A DNA stretch of 64,000 nucleotides from Gemmobacter nectariphilus DSM 15620. GTDB lineage: Bacteria > Pseudomonadota > Alphaproteobacteria > Rhodobacterales > Rhodobacteraceae. Numbering within the stretch: position 1 is the stretch's first letter; every line of letters starts with the position of its first letter. This document shows positions 51,427 to 59,884 of this stretch, piece by piece. Made by a program: the position numbers and the translations under genes. The DNA lies in NCBI RefSeq assembly GCF_000429765.1, contig NZ_AUCM01000010.1, forward strand, positions 54,181 to 118,180, in the 5' to 3' direction. The notes beneath the pieces are model-generated. The model did no database searches, was not told the DNA's origin, and was given only the letters and a program-made list of their open reading frames with translations.

Positions 51427-52338
51427 ATGCTGACCCGCCGACATATCCTGATCAGTGCCGCTGCCTCGCTGGCCGCGCCCCTTGCGCCCCGCCGGCTTTG
51501 GGCCGGCACCTCGCTGGAAACCGGCGGGCTGCGCATCGACACCCTGTCCGATGGCAATCTTGTCATGCCGATCGGCTTCAGCTTTGGCGACCTGCCGGCC
51601 GATCAGATCGCCGCGCTGCTGGAACGGCACAAGCTGCCGACCGACCAGCTGACCCCGCCTTGCAACGTCACCCTGCTGCGCGATGGCACCAACACCGTGA
51701 TGTTCGACGTCGGCTCGGGCCCCGATTTCATGCCCACCGCCGGCAAGCTGGCCGAGGCGCTGGACGCGCTGGACGTCACGCCCGAGGACATCACGCATGT
51801 CGTCTTTACCCATGCGCATCCCGATCACATCTGGGGCCTGCTGGATGAATTCGACGAACCTGTGTTCCCGAATGCCGAATACATGATCGGTGCGGCCGAA
51901 TTCGACTTCTGGACCGATCCTGCCACGCTCGAGACGATCGGCGCCGATCGCGCCACCTTTGCCGTCGGCGCCGCGCGGCGGCTGGAGGTGATCGCGGATA
52001 CCGTGCGCAAGCTGGCGGACGGCGAAGAGGTTCTGCCCGGCCTGACCGCCCGCCTGACCCCCGGCCATACGCCCGGCCACATGAGCTATGACATCGTCGG
52101 TCCCGAAGGCACGATCACCGTGATCGGCGACGCCATCGGCAATGGCCATATCGCCTTTGACATGCCGGCCTGGCATTCGCCCTCGGATCAGGATCCGGTG
52201 CTGGGCGCGCAAACGCGGGTCGCGCTGCTGGCGCAGCTGGCCGACAGCGGCGCCACGATGATCGGCTTTCACCTGCCGGGCGGCGGGATCGGCCGGGTCG
52301 AACGCGCGGGCGACGCCTATACCTTCGTGGAGATCTGA
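51427..52338 (+). CDS. soxG: Metallo-beta-lactamase-fold protein SoxG
   Basis: This 303-residue periplasmic protein has a Tat-type signal (TRRHILISAAASLAAP). The metal motif is FTHAHPDHIWGL near residue 130. Other ligand segments are TPGHTPGHMSY, IGDAIGNG and a C-terminal FHLPGGG. The zinc centre looks complete. The gene is conserved at this place in Paracoccus, but no confirmed reaction is known to me; a role in sulfur-compound hydrolysis is inference. Confidence 0.9.
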   Translation: MLTRRHILISAAASLAAPLAPRRLWAGTSLETGGLRIDTLSDGNLVMPIGFSFGDLPADQIAALLERHKLPTDQLTPPCNVTLLRDGTNTVMFDVGSGPDFMPTAGKLAEALDALDVTPEDITHVVFTHAHPDHIWGLLDEFDEPVFPNAEYMIGAAEFDFWTDPATLETIGADRATFAVGAARRLEVIADTVRKLADGEEVLPGLTARLTPGHTPGHMSYDIVGPEGTITVIGDAIGNGHIAFDMPAWHSPSDQDPVLGAQTRVALLAQLADSGATMIGFHLPGGGIGRVERAGDAYTFVEI

Positions 52339-52341
52339 TCC

Positions 52342-53283
52342 ATGCGCGCCCTTGCCCTGCTGCTGCTGACCGCCCTGCCCGCCCTGGCATCCGAGGACAT
52401 TCCCGACCAGTATCCGCAATCGGTGCTATATGCCAAACCGGTCGAGGTGATCCCCTATGTGTTCACCGCCACCGGCGCCACCGCACCGCCAACCTATGAA
52501 AACGCGGGGCATAACAACAACCTGTCCTTCATCGTCACCGGCGACGGGGTGGTCGTGGTCAACTCGGGCGCCTCGTGGAAACTGGCCGAGGCGCTGCACG
52601 CCGAGATCAAGACCGTCACCGATCAGCCGGTCAGGCTGGTGATCGTGGAAAACGGTCAGGGCCACGCCAATCTGGGCAACGGCTACTGGGCCGCGCAAGG
52701 CGTGCCGATCCTGGCGCATGAGGAAGCGGCGGCCGAATTCGCGGATGGCGCGGCGCAGGATCTGGCCGCCCTGCAACGCTATGCCCGCGAGAATGCCGAG
52801 GGCACCGTCATCACCATGCCGACCGAAACCTTTACCGGCCGCAAGGACATCACCATGGGCGATGTGACGCTTCAGGTGCTGCACCTTGGCCCGGCGCACA
52901 GCCCCGGCGATACTCAGGTCTGGATCCCGCAATGGTCGATGATGGTGGCCGGCGACATCGCCTTTCACGAACGGATGCCGCCGATCTTTGAAGGCACCTG
53001 CACCTCGTGCTGGATCGAGACCTGGGATACGGCACTGGTCCCGCTGGCCCCGACCTATCTGATCCCCGGCCACGGCCACCCGACCAATCTGGCGCAGGTG
53101 CAGCGGTTCACCCGCGATTACCTGCTGGATCTGCGCGAAAAGATCGGTGCGCATATCGAGGCAGGCGGCGATCTGGCGGGTGCCTATTATGTCGATCAGT
53201 CGCGCTGGTCGCGCCTTGATACGTTCGAGGAACTGGCGACCAAGAATGCCGGCGTCGTCTATGCCGAGATGGAATTCGAATAG
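52342..53283 (+). CDS. soxH: Metallo-beta-lactamase-fold protein SoxH
   Basis: This 313-residue protein has a signal peptide (MRALALLLLTALPALA). The first metal motif is NGQGHANLGN instead of the usual HxHxDH. Later ligands are kept (LGPAHSPGDT, AGDIAFHE, PGHGHPTN). The altered motif may be typical for this branch. A separate thiol role is suggested by two Cys in EGTCTSCWIE. It is the last gene of the sox operon, three bases after soxG. Confidence 0.88.
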   Translation: MRALALLLLTALPALASEDIPDQYPQSVLYAKPVEVIPYVFTATGATAPPTYENAGHNNNLSFIVTGDGVVVVNSGASWKLAEALHAEIKTVTDQPVRLVIVENGQGHANLGNGYWAAQGVPILAHEEAAAEFADGAAQDLAALQRYARENAEGTVITMPTETFTGRKDITMGDVTLQVLHLGPAHSPGDTQVWIPQWSMMVAGDIAFHERMPPIFEGTCTSCWIETWDTALVPLAPTYLIPGHGHPTNLAQVQRFTRDYLLDLREKIGAHIEAGGDLAGAYYVDQSRWSRLDTFEELATKNAGVVYAEMEFE

Positions 53284-53330
53284 CGCTGCCTGCGCCGGGG
53301 CCGACAGGATCCCGGCGCAACCAGGGGCCG

Positions 53331-54392
53331 TCAGGCAGTGACCCGCGCGCCCTGCTGATCGACCAGCCAGTCGGTGATCATCGCGCCGATCCACATGCAC
53401 AGCAGCGCAAGCCAGGCGGTCGCCACAAAGATCGACCCGCCCGTCACCCCTGCCCCGATGGCGCAGCCCCCCGCCAGCATGGCGCCAAAGCCCATCAGCA
53501 CCGCACCGAACATCGACCGGCGCATCTGGCTTTCGCCGTCAAAGCCCTGAAACTTCAGGCTGCGCTTGAGCCCGGCCGAAACCAGCGCCCCCAGTGCAAC
53601 GCCCGGCACAAGCCCGATGTCAAAGTCCAGCACCGGGTTTTCCGTCAGAAAGAACATCAGCGTGCTGGCCGATGGCCCCGAGAAAGTCGCGGATGTGACC
53701 GACACCGGGTCAAAGGCGGCCTGCGACAGGTTCCAGGTCAGCACCCAGCCCATCGCCACGGCAAAGCCCACACCCGAGCCGAACACCAGCACCCGCCAGC
53801 CGATCGCATTGCGCGCCGCCAGCACCAGTGCCAGCACGGCCAGCGCAACCCCAAGGCCCATTCCGGCACCTTGCGGCAGCCCCAGCAGGGTCAGCAGGTT
53901 GACGTTCGCGCCCCCCGGCGTCACCCACAGCCCGGCCAGCCATTGCCGCACCGGCGCCAGCCAGCCATGCAGCGCCATCTGCGCCACCACAGCAAAGATC
54001 AGCCCCGACACCACCGACCGCAGGTTCCCCGTCGCCGCCAGCACCAAGAGCCGCCCCGAACAGCCGCGGGCCAGCACCATGCCGGCGCCGAACATCAACC
54101 CGCCGATCACCGCGCCCGACCAGCTGCCGGTGACCGCCATCATCCGCGCATCGGCCGACCGGAACAGGCCCAGCCATTGCGCCCCCTGCACCCAGATCAC
54201 GGCGGTGGAAAAGGTCAGCAGCCAGACCGCCACCCTGGACCCCATCCGCCCGCGCGCGAATTCCACGGTCGCGGCGCGCAGGCAAAAGGACGACCGTTCC
54301 GCAGAAAAGCCGAACACCGCCCCCACCAGCAGGCCGAACAGGGCAGCCAGGATCGGCTCGGGCAGACGATCAAGCAGATAGGTCAGGTCCAT
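53331..54392 (-). CDS. Second YeeE/YedE-family sulfur-compound permease
   Basis: This 353-residue inner-membrane protein has about ten membrane segments. It carries the paired Cys motifs of the YeeE/YedE family (ERSSFCLRAATVE, AGMVLARGCSGRLL, GAMLAGGCAIGAG). ATG at 54392 after AGGAGGA. It converges on soxH with 47 bases between stops. With SoxT at the other end it brackets the Sox locus, so one may import and the other export sulfur species. Confidence 0.88.
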   Translation of the reverse strand: MDLTYLLDRLPEPILAALFGLLVGAVFGFSAERSSFCLRAATVEFARGRMGSRVAVWLLTFSTAVIWVQGAQWLGLFRSADARMMAVTGSWSGAVIGGLMFGAGMVLARGCSGRLLVLAATGNLRSVVSGLIFAVVAQMALHGWLAPVRQWLAGLWVTPGGANVNLLTLLGLPQGAGMGLGVALAVLALVLAARNAIGWRVLVFGSGVGFAVAMGWVLTWNLSQAAFDPVSVTSATFSGPSASTLMFFLTENPVLDFDIGLVPGVALGALVSAGLKRSLKFQGFDGESQMRRSMFGAVLMGFGAMLAGGCAIGAGVTGGSIFVATAWLALLCMWIGAMITDWLVDQQGARVTA

Positions 54393-54473
54393 GGCGCGTC
54401 CTCCTGCGCGCCACATGCCACAAGAGGGCGCGCGCCGCCTTGATTCAGGTCAGATGCGGCAATCGCCTGCCGT

Positions 54474-55178
54474 TCAGCGCGCGCTGTCCGGCGGGTCGGC
54501 TGGCCTGTCCGCGTCGGCGGTCGGCCATTGGCGGTACAGCGCGGTCGCATGAAACGCCGCATCGCGCAGGTGGTCCTGCAGCTCGGCCCGGATCCGCGCC
54601 ACATCGCGCGAGCGCAGGGCCTCGATCAGCGGCTCGTGCTGGCGGGCAATCTCGACCGGATCGTCATAGACCCGGCCGACCAGCGCGATGCCGGATCGCA
54701 GTTCCGTCGCGATCTGGTCGAACAGCCGCAGGATGCGGGAATTGCCGCCAATCTCGCACATCATGCGATGAAAGGCGTAATCCTCGGCCACCTGTTCCTG
54801 CATCCGCCCTTCGGCACCCAGCCTTTTCAGCAGCTCGACCTGGGCCTCCAGCCGTGTCAGATCGGCCGGGGTCATCCGGTCGACCAGCGCCTGGGCATTG
54901 TGCAGTTCCAGGCATTCGCGCAGGTCATAGATATCCGCCAGCTCGTCCGCATCATAGCTTTTGACGAAAAAGCCCCGCCGCGGGTGCGACACGATCAGCC
55001 CCTGGCTTTCCAGCAGTCGCAGCGCCTCGCGCACCGGCGCGCGCGAGGTGCCCAGCTGTTCGGCAAGCCGCGCCTCGGTCACACGTTCGCCAGGGCGCAA
55101 AAGCCCGTCGCCAATGGCGCGCAACACCTGATCGGCAATGCGGCTTGGCAGGTCGGGCTGCTGCAACGCCTTGAACAT
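54474..55178 (-). CDS. GntR-family regulator (FadR/FCD subfamily)
   Basis: This protein of about 234 residues has an N-terminal winged helix (IADQVLRAIGDGLLRPGERV, then LGTSRAPVREALRLLE). An FCD effector domain has metal-ligand-type Asp and His in AEDYAFHRMM and RQHEPLIEALRSRD. I chose the ATG at 55178 (MFKALQQPD); the frame could extend to 55289. It diverges from the hydroxyacid dehydrogenase/amidohydrolase/ABC operon and probably regulates it. Confidence 0.87.
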   Translation of the reverse strand: MFKALQQPDLPSRIADQVLRAIGDGLLRPGERVTEARLAEQLGTSRAPVREALRLLESQGLIVSHPRRGFFVKSYDADELADIYDLRECLELHNAQALVDRMTPADLTRLEAQVELLKRLGAEGRMQEQVAEDYAFHRMMCEIGGNSRILRLFDQIATELRSGIALVGRVYDDPVEIARQHEPLIEALRSRDVARIRAELQDHLRDAAFHATALYRQWPTADADRPADPPDSAR

Positions 55179-55302
55179 CGGTTCTGTCTCGACTGCGCCG
55201 GCCAAGGACGCCCCCTTGATGCAGATGGATGCGGCGTTGCAGTCTGCCCGATCTTTGGGCGTCACGTCCGGCCGCGGGCAATGTGCCATCTAGGCATACA
55301 TT

Positions 55303-55334
55303 ATGTCGATTGTCGACACTTGAAAAGTCGACGA
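55303..55334. promoter_or_regulatory. Candidate GntR operator
   Basis: The 8-base palindrome TGTCGACA (55311-55318) and a second GTCGAC (55327-55332) lie within an AT-richer patch that also holds ATGTCGAT (55303-55310). FCD regulators often bind short palindromes of this type. The gap 55179-55539 (361 bases) contains this patch and otherwise only the small ORF described below. Confidence 0.45.
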
Positions 55335-55405
55335 GTTTCCCGGAACCTCAGCTCAACAAGAACGACGGTCGCACAACCTGGGCGATTCGCGGACAGGGAA
55401 AAACG

Positions 55406-55543
55406 ATGACAACACCGGGCGCTGTTCGGACGACGTGCCGCCAGTTTTGTGCGCAAGGCGATGGCGCATGCGACATCGCGGCAGGGGCGGATTTCGGGGT
55501 CGGCGGGCCATCTGCCCTGCGCAGGCCGGGCCTTGCACCATGA
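55406..55543 (+). CDS. Possible small leader ORF coupled to the dehydrogenase
   Basis: A 45-codon ORF (MTTPGAVRTTCRQFCAQGDG...) has GGGAA upstream and a TGA at 55541-55543 that overlaps the ATG of the next gene (55540). The dehydrogenase itself lacks a Shine-Dalgarno sequence, so translational coupling is possible. The peptide has no recognisable domain and may be a chance ORF. Confidence 0.25.
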   Translation: MTTPGAVRTTCRQFCAQGDGACDIAAGADFGVGGPSALRRPGLAP

Positions 55544-56502
55544 GCGGGTGCGGCGCCCCCGAGGTGATCGAGATCCTTGCGCTGTCGCGGACCTTCGATC
55601 TTGCCCGGATCTTCGCCGATGCGAATACCGACCGCGTTCGGGTGATCAGCCCCGATCAGGTCACCGACCCGGCCCGCGTCGACGTGGCGCTGAGCTGGGC
55701 GCCCGAGGATCGCGCCTTTGACGCCTATCCCAATCTGCGCATGGTCTCGTCGATTGCGGCCGGGGTGGACCGGATCCTGACCTGCCCGTCGCTGCCGCCG
55801 CAGGTTGTCGTCACCCGCATCCGCGATCAGGGGCAGGCCGACATGATGGCCGGGTTCGCGGCCTGGCATGTCGTGTGGCACCATCGCCGGATGGGCGATT
55901 ATGTGGCCAATCAGGCCAGCCGCACCTGGGACCGCAGCTTTCGCGCCCCGCCCCCTGGCCGGGTGCGGGTGGGGATCCTGGGCTATGGCCTGATGGGTCA
56001 GGCCTGCGCGCGGGCCATTGCCGCGATGGGCTTTCCGGTGCTGGCCGCGCGCAGCTCGGCCGGTGCGGTGCAGGCGCCGACCGGCGTTCAGGTGATCGGC
56101 GGCGAAGGCGCCATTCAGGCGGTGGCGGCGCAGTCGGACATCCTGATCAACACCCTGCCGCTGACGGACAGCACCCGCGATCTGCTGGATGCGGCGCTGT
56201 TCGCACAGATGCCCAAGGGTGCGGTTCTGGTCCAGATCGGCCGCGGCGAGCATCTGGTCGAGGCCGATCTGCTGGCCGCGCTGGACAGCGGCCAGCTGTC
56301 CGCCGCCAGCATCGACGTGTTCCGGGTGGAGCCCCCGCCGGACGATCACCCGTTCTGGGGTCATCCGAACATCCTCGTGACCCCGCATCGCGCCTCGGAC
56401 AGCAGCCGGCCCGAGATCCTGCGCCAGATCGCTGAAAACTATCAGGCCGTGCGCGAAGGCCGGCGCCCACCCGGACTTGTCGACCGCGCAAGCGGCTACT
56501 GA
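55540..56502 (+). CDS. D-2-hydroxyacid dehydrogenase (GhrA-like glyoxylate/hydroxypyruvate reductase)
   Basis: This 320-residue oxidoreductase has the NAD(P) motif VGILGYGLMGQACA near residue 145. The catalytic set is Arg in IGRGEHLVE, Glu in VFRVEPPP and His in TPHRASD. It resembles the GhrA branch reducing glyoxylate or hydroxypyruvate. It opens the operon with two amidohydrolases and an ABC importer, so it may reduce a keto acid released from the imported compound. No clear Shine-Dalgarno sequence. Confidence 0.87.
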   Translation: MSGCGAPEVIEILALSRTFDLARIFADANTDRVRVISPDQVTDPARVDVALSWAPEDRAFDAYPNLRMVSSIAAGVDRILTCPSLPPQVVVTRIRDQGQADMMAGFAAWHVVWHHRRMGDYVANQASRTWDRSFRAPPPGRVRVGILGYGLMGQACARAIAAMGFPVLAARSSAGAVQAPTGVQVIGGEGAIQAVAAQSDILINTLPLTDSTRDLLDAALFAQMPKGAVLVQIGRGEHLVEADLLAALDSGQLSAASIDVFRVEPPPDDHPFWGHPNILVTPHRASDSSRPEILRQIAENYQAVREGRRPPGLVDRASGY

Positions 56503-56547
56503 CCCACCGACGCGGGGGGGCAAGCCCCGCATCCAAGGAGACTGCCC

Positions 56548-58161
56548 ATGACCGCCCCGACCCGCATTCTGACCAATGGCAAGATCTGGTGCGGCCTTGC
56601 CGAAGGCTTTGCCGAGGCGCTGGCCATCGCAGGCGACAAGGTGCTGGCCACCGGCAGCGCCGCCGACATCGCGGCCATGGCAGGCCCCGATACCGACATC
56701 ATCGACCTTGAGGGGCGCCTTGCGGTGCCCGGCCTGAACGATGCGCACCTGCACCTGCACATGTATGGCAAAAGCCTGGTCCAGCTGGACCTGCGCCCGG
56801 CGGCCGGTGTGACCAGCGTTCAGGCCATTGTCGATCTGGTGGCCGAGGCAGTGAAAAACGCCAAACCCGGCGAATGGATCCTGGGCCGCGGCTATGACCA
56901 CGACAAGCTGGACGAGCTGCGCCACCCCACCAGGCGGGAACTGGATGCCGTCTCGCCGGAAAACCCGGTGTTCCTGACCCGCACCTGCGGCCATACCACG
57001 GTGGCCAACACGCTGGCGCTGCAGGCGGGCGGGATCGGGCACAACACCCCCGACCCGTTCGGCGGCAAGATCGGCCGCACCGCAGGCGAGCTGGATGGCC
57101 TGCTGTTCGAAAACGCCCGTGCGCCCATTCAGGCGGTGATCCCGCTGCCGACCGAGGAAGATCTGGTCGATTCCATCGAACGCGGCGGCAAAAGCCTTTT
57201 GTCCTTCGGCATCACCTCCTGCATGGAGGCCGCCATCGGGCTTGAGGTCGGCACGGTCGAGCTGGACGCCTATCTCACCGCGCGCAAGGCGAACCGCATT
57301 CCGGTGCGCGTTGCAGGCACGCTGATGGGCGATGCGGAACGCAACATCCTTGACTATGCCTATTCCAAGGGCCTGGTGACCGGCGTTGGCGATGACATCT
57401 TCCGCATCGGGCCGGTGAAATACTTCACCGACGGCTCGGCCGGGGCGGGCACCGCCTGGATGTCGAAAGCCTATGAGAATGATCCGACCAACTTCGGCGT
57501 TCAGTGCCTGACGCAGGAACAGACCGATGCGCTGACCATGACCGCGCACGAGCGGGGCTATCAGCTTGCCCCCCATGCCATCGGGGATGCGGCCATCGAC
57601 ATGGTGCTGAACGCCTATGAAAAGGCCTATGCCGCCCTGCCCGCCCCCGACCGGCGCCACCGGATCGAACATTGCGGGTGGCACAAGCCCGAGGATCTGC
57701 CGCGCATGATCGCCATGGGCGTGATCCCGGCCGGGCAGCCCAGCTTTCTCTATTTCTTCGGCGAGGGCTATCACACCATCCTTGGCCACGAGCGGCCGCA
57801 GCATTGCTACCCGTTCAAGACCTGGCTGGACAGCGGGCTGCACCCCTCGGCCTCGACCGATTGCCCGGTGACTTCGCCCGATCCGCTGCCCTGCATCTAT
57901 GCGCTGGTCACGCGGCTTTCGGACAGCGGCAAGCCGCTGGGGCTGGATCAGAAGCTGACCATGGCCGAGGCGCTGCACCTTTACACCTACGAGGCGGCCT
58001 ATGGCGTGCATGACGAAGACCGCAAGGGCCGTCTGATCCCTGGCCAGCTGGCCGATGTGGCCGTGTTCGACACCGATTTCTTCACGGTCGAGCCCAAGGC
58101 CATCCTGGGCGCCCGCTGCCTGATGACCCTGCTGGGCGGCGAGGTCGTCTATCGCGCCTGA
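56548..58161 (+). CDS. Amidohydrolase family protein (YtcJ-like), copy 1
   Basis: This 537-residue metal-dependent hydrolase of the amidohydrolase-3 group has DAHLHLHMYG near residue 66 (metal HxH). Other metal-site regions are PHAIGDAAID and RIEHCG with a later Asp in ASTDCPV. It lacks an obvious signal peptide. ATG at 56548 after AAGGAGA. It is the paralogue of the next gene, of equal length. Substrate unknown; a cyclic amide or N-acyl compound taken up by the linked transporter is a reasonable guess. Confidence 0.88.
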   Translation: MTAPTRILTNGKIWCGLAEGFAEALAIAGDKVLATGSAADIAAMAGPDTDIIDLEGRLAVPGLNDAHLHLHMYGKSLVQLDLRPAAGVTSVQAIVDLVAEAVKNAKPGEWILGRGYDHDKLDELRHPTRRELDAVSPENPVFLTRTCGHTTVANTLALQAGGIGHNTPDPFGGKIGRTAGELDGLLFENARAPIQAVIPLPTEEDLVDSIERGGKSLLSFGITSCMEAAIGLEVGTVELDAYLTARKANRIPVRVAGTLMGDAERNILDYAYSKGLVTGVGDDIFRIGPVKYFTDGSAGAGTAWMSKAYENDPTNFGVQCLTQEQTDALTMTAHERGYQLAPHAIGDAAIDMVLNAYEKAYAALPAPDRRHRIEHCGWHKPEDLPRMIAMGVIPAGQPSFLYFFGEGYHTILGHERPQHCYPFKTWLDSGLHPSASTDCPVTSPDPLPCIYALVTRLSDSGKPLGLDQKLTMAEALHLYTYEAAYGVHDEDRKGRLIPGQLADVAVFDTDFFTVEPKAILGARCLMTLLGGEVVYRA

Positions 58162-58170
58162 GCCGCCGGA

Positions 58171-58201
58171 GCGGCCGGTCCAGCCACATCGGGCCGGCCG
58201 C
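58171..58201 (+). terminator. Hairpin between the two amidohydrolase genes
   Basis: GCGGCCGG (58171-58178) pairs with CCGGCCGC (58194-58201) across a 15-base loop, starting nine bases after the stop codon. No T run is present. Confidence 0.4.
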
Positions 58202-58267
58202 ATCCCTCAAACGCCAATGACAGGACCGCCCCATGACTGCACCCGTTCCAGCCCGAAGGACTGCCAA

Positions 58268-59881
58268 ATGACCGCCGACACGATCCTGACCAACGGCAAG
58301 ATCTGGTGCGGCATGGCCGAAGGCTTTGCCGAGGCACTGGCCATTCAGGGCGACAAGGTGCTGGCCACCGGCAGCGCGGATGACATCGCGGCCCTGGCCG
58401 GCCCCGACACGCAGGTGATCGACCTTGGCGGACGGCTGGCGACGCCCGGCCTTTATGACGTGCATACCCATCTGTCGATGTTCGGGCTGGGGCTGAAGCA
58501 TCTGGATCTGAACCCCAAGCGGGTGAAATCCGTCGGCAGCCTGCTGGACCTGGTGGCCGAGGCCGCGAAAACCCGCAAACCCGGCGAATGGATCATCGGG
58601 CGCGGCTATGACCATGCCAAGCTGGCCGAATACCGCCACCCGACCCTGCGCGAGCTGGACGCGGCGGCGCCGGACAACCCGGTCTATGTCTCGCGTGCCT
58701 GCGGGCATGTGGGCGTGGCGAATTCGATCGCGCTGTCGATGGCGGGGATCGGCCACAATACCCCCGACCCCGATGGCGGCGCGATCCAGCGCGCCAATGG
58801 CGAGCTGACCGGCCTTCTGGCCGAAAACGCCCGACGCCCGGTGCTGGATCTGCACCCCGAACCGGGGCTGGACGATTACGTCGACGCCATCGAGGCGGGC
58901 GGCAAGCTGATGCTGGCGCTTGGCATCACCTCGACGATGGATGCCGCCGTCGGCATGAGCCATGGCTGGACCGAGTTTGAGGCCTATCAGAAAGCCAGGG
59001 ACACCGGCCGCCTGCCCGTGCGGGTGTCGATGTGCCTGATCGGCGACAAGGATCGCAACATTCTGGACAGGGCGGTTGCCGAAGGGCACCTGTCCGGCTC
59101 CGGCTGCGACATGCTGCGCGTGGGGCCGGTCAAGTTCTTCATCGACGGCAGCCTTGGCGGCAAGACCGCGGCGATGAAGGAAAACTACCCCGGCACCTCG
59201 GATCGCGGCATCTTCTGCCTGTCGGATGACGAGTGCAACGCGCTGGCCAAACGCGCCCATGACCACGGCTTTCAACTGGCGGTTCACGCGATCGGTGATG
59301 CCGGGATCGAACAGTTCCTGACCGCCGTGCGGCTGGCGCAGGCGGCGAACCCTGCCCCCGACCGGCGCCACCGGATCGAGCATTGCGGCTGGGTGACGCC
59401 CGACCAGATCGCCACCATGCAGGAACTGGGCGTCATCCCCGGCCCGCAGCCCGATTTCATCTATTACTTCGGCGATCAATATGTCGAAGCCATGGGCAAG
59501 GAACGGGCCGATACGTCCTATCCGATGCGGTCATGGATCGACGCAGGGCTGCGCCCCTCGGCCTCGACCGATTGCCCGGTGACGGTGCTGAACCCCTTTG
59601 CGGGGCTTTATGCCATGGTCACCCGCACCACCGACAAGGGCACCGTGCTGGGCGCCGATCAATGCCTGACCATGGCCGAGGCGCTGAACGCCTATACGCT
59701 GGACTCGGCCTATGCCACCCATGACGAGGGGCGCAAGGGCCGTCTGGTGCCGGGGCAGCTGGCAGACATTGCGGTCTTTTCGCACGACCTGTTCCAGATC
59801 GCGCCTGCGGCCATCCTGGACACCGACTGCGTGATGACCCTGCTGGGCGGCAAGGTCGTTCACGATGCGACGGGGGGCTAG
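58268..59881 (+). CDS. Amidohydrolase family protein (YtcJ-like), copy 2
   Basis: This 537-residue paralogue of the preceding gene has metal motifs DVHTHLSMFG, VHAIGDAGIE, RIEHCG and ASTDCPV. The first roughly 30 codons are almost identical in DNA to copy 1, while the middle differs. ATG at 58268 after GAAGGA; a 17-codon upstream extension to 58217 is less likely. Three bases separate it from the permease gene. Differences near the metal site (SMFG instead of HMYG) suggest a changed substrate range. Confidence 0.88.
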   Translation: MTADTILTNGKIWCGMAEGFAEALAIQGDKVLATGSADDIAALAGPDTQVIDLGGRLATPGLYDVHTHLSMFGLGLKHLDLNPKRVKSVGSLLDLVAEAAKTRKPGEWIIGRGYDHAKLAEYRHPTLRELDAAAPDNPVYVSRACGHVGVANSIALSMAGIGHNTPDPDGGAIQRANGELTGLLAENARRPVLDLHPEPGLDDYVDAIEAGGKLMLALGITSTMDAAVGMSHGWTEFEAYQKARDTGRLPVRVSMCLIGDKDRNILDRAVAEGHLSGSGCDMLRVGPVKFFIDGSLGGKTAAMKENYPGTSDRGIFCLSDDECNALAKRAHDHGFQLAVHAIGDAGIEQFLTAVRLAQAANPAPDRRHRIEHCGWVTPDQIATMQELGVIPGPQPDFIYYFGDQYVEAMGKERADTSYPMRSWIDAGLRPSASTDCPVTVLNPFAGLYAMVTRTTDKGTVLGADQCLTMAEALNAYTLDSAYATHDEGRKGRLVPGQLADIAVFSHDLFQIAPAAILDTDCVMTLLGGKVVHDATGG

Positions 59882-59884
59882 GCC

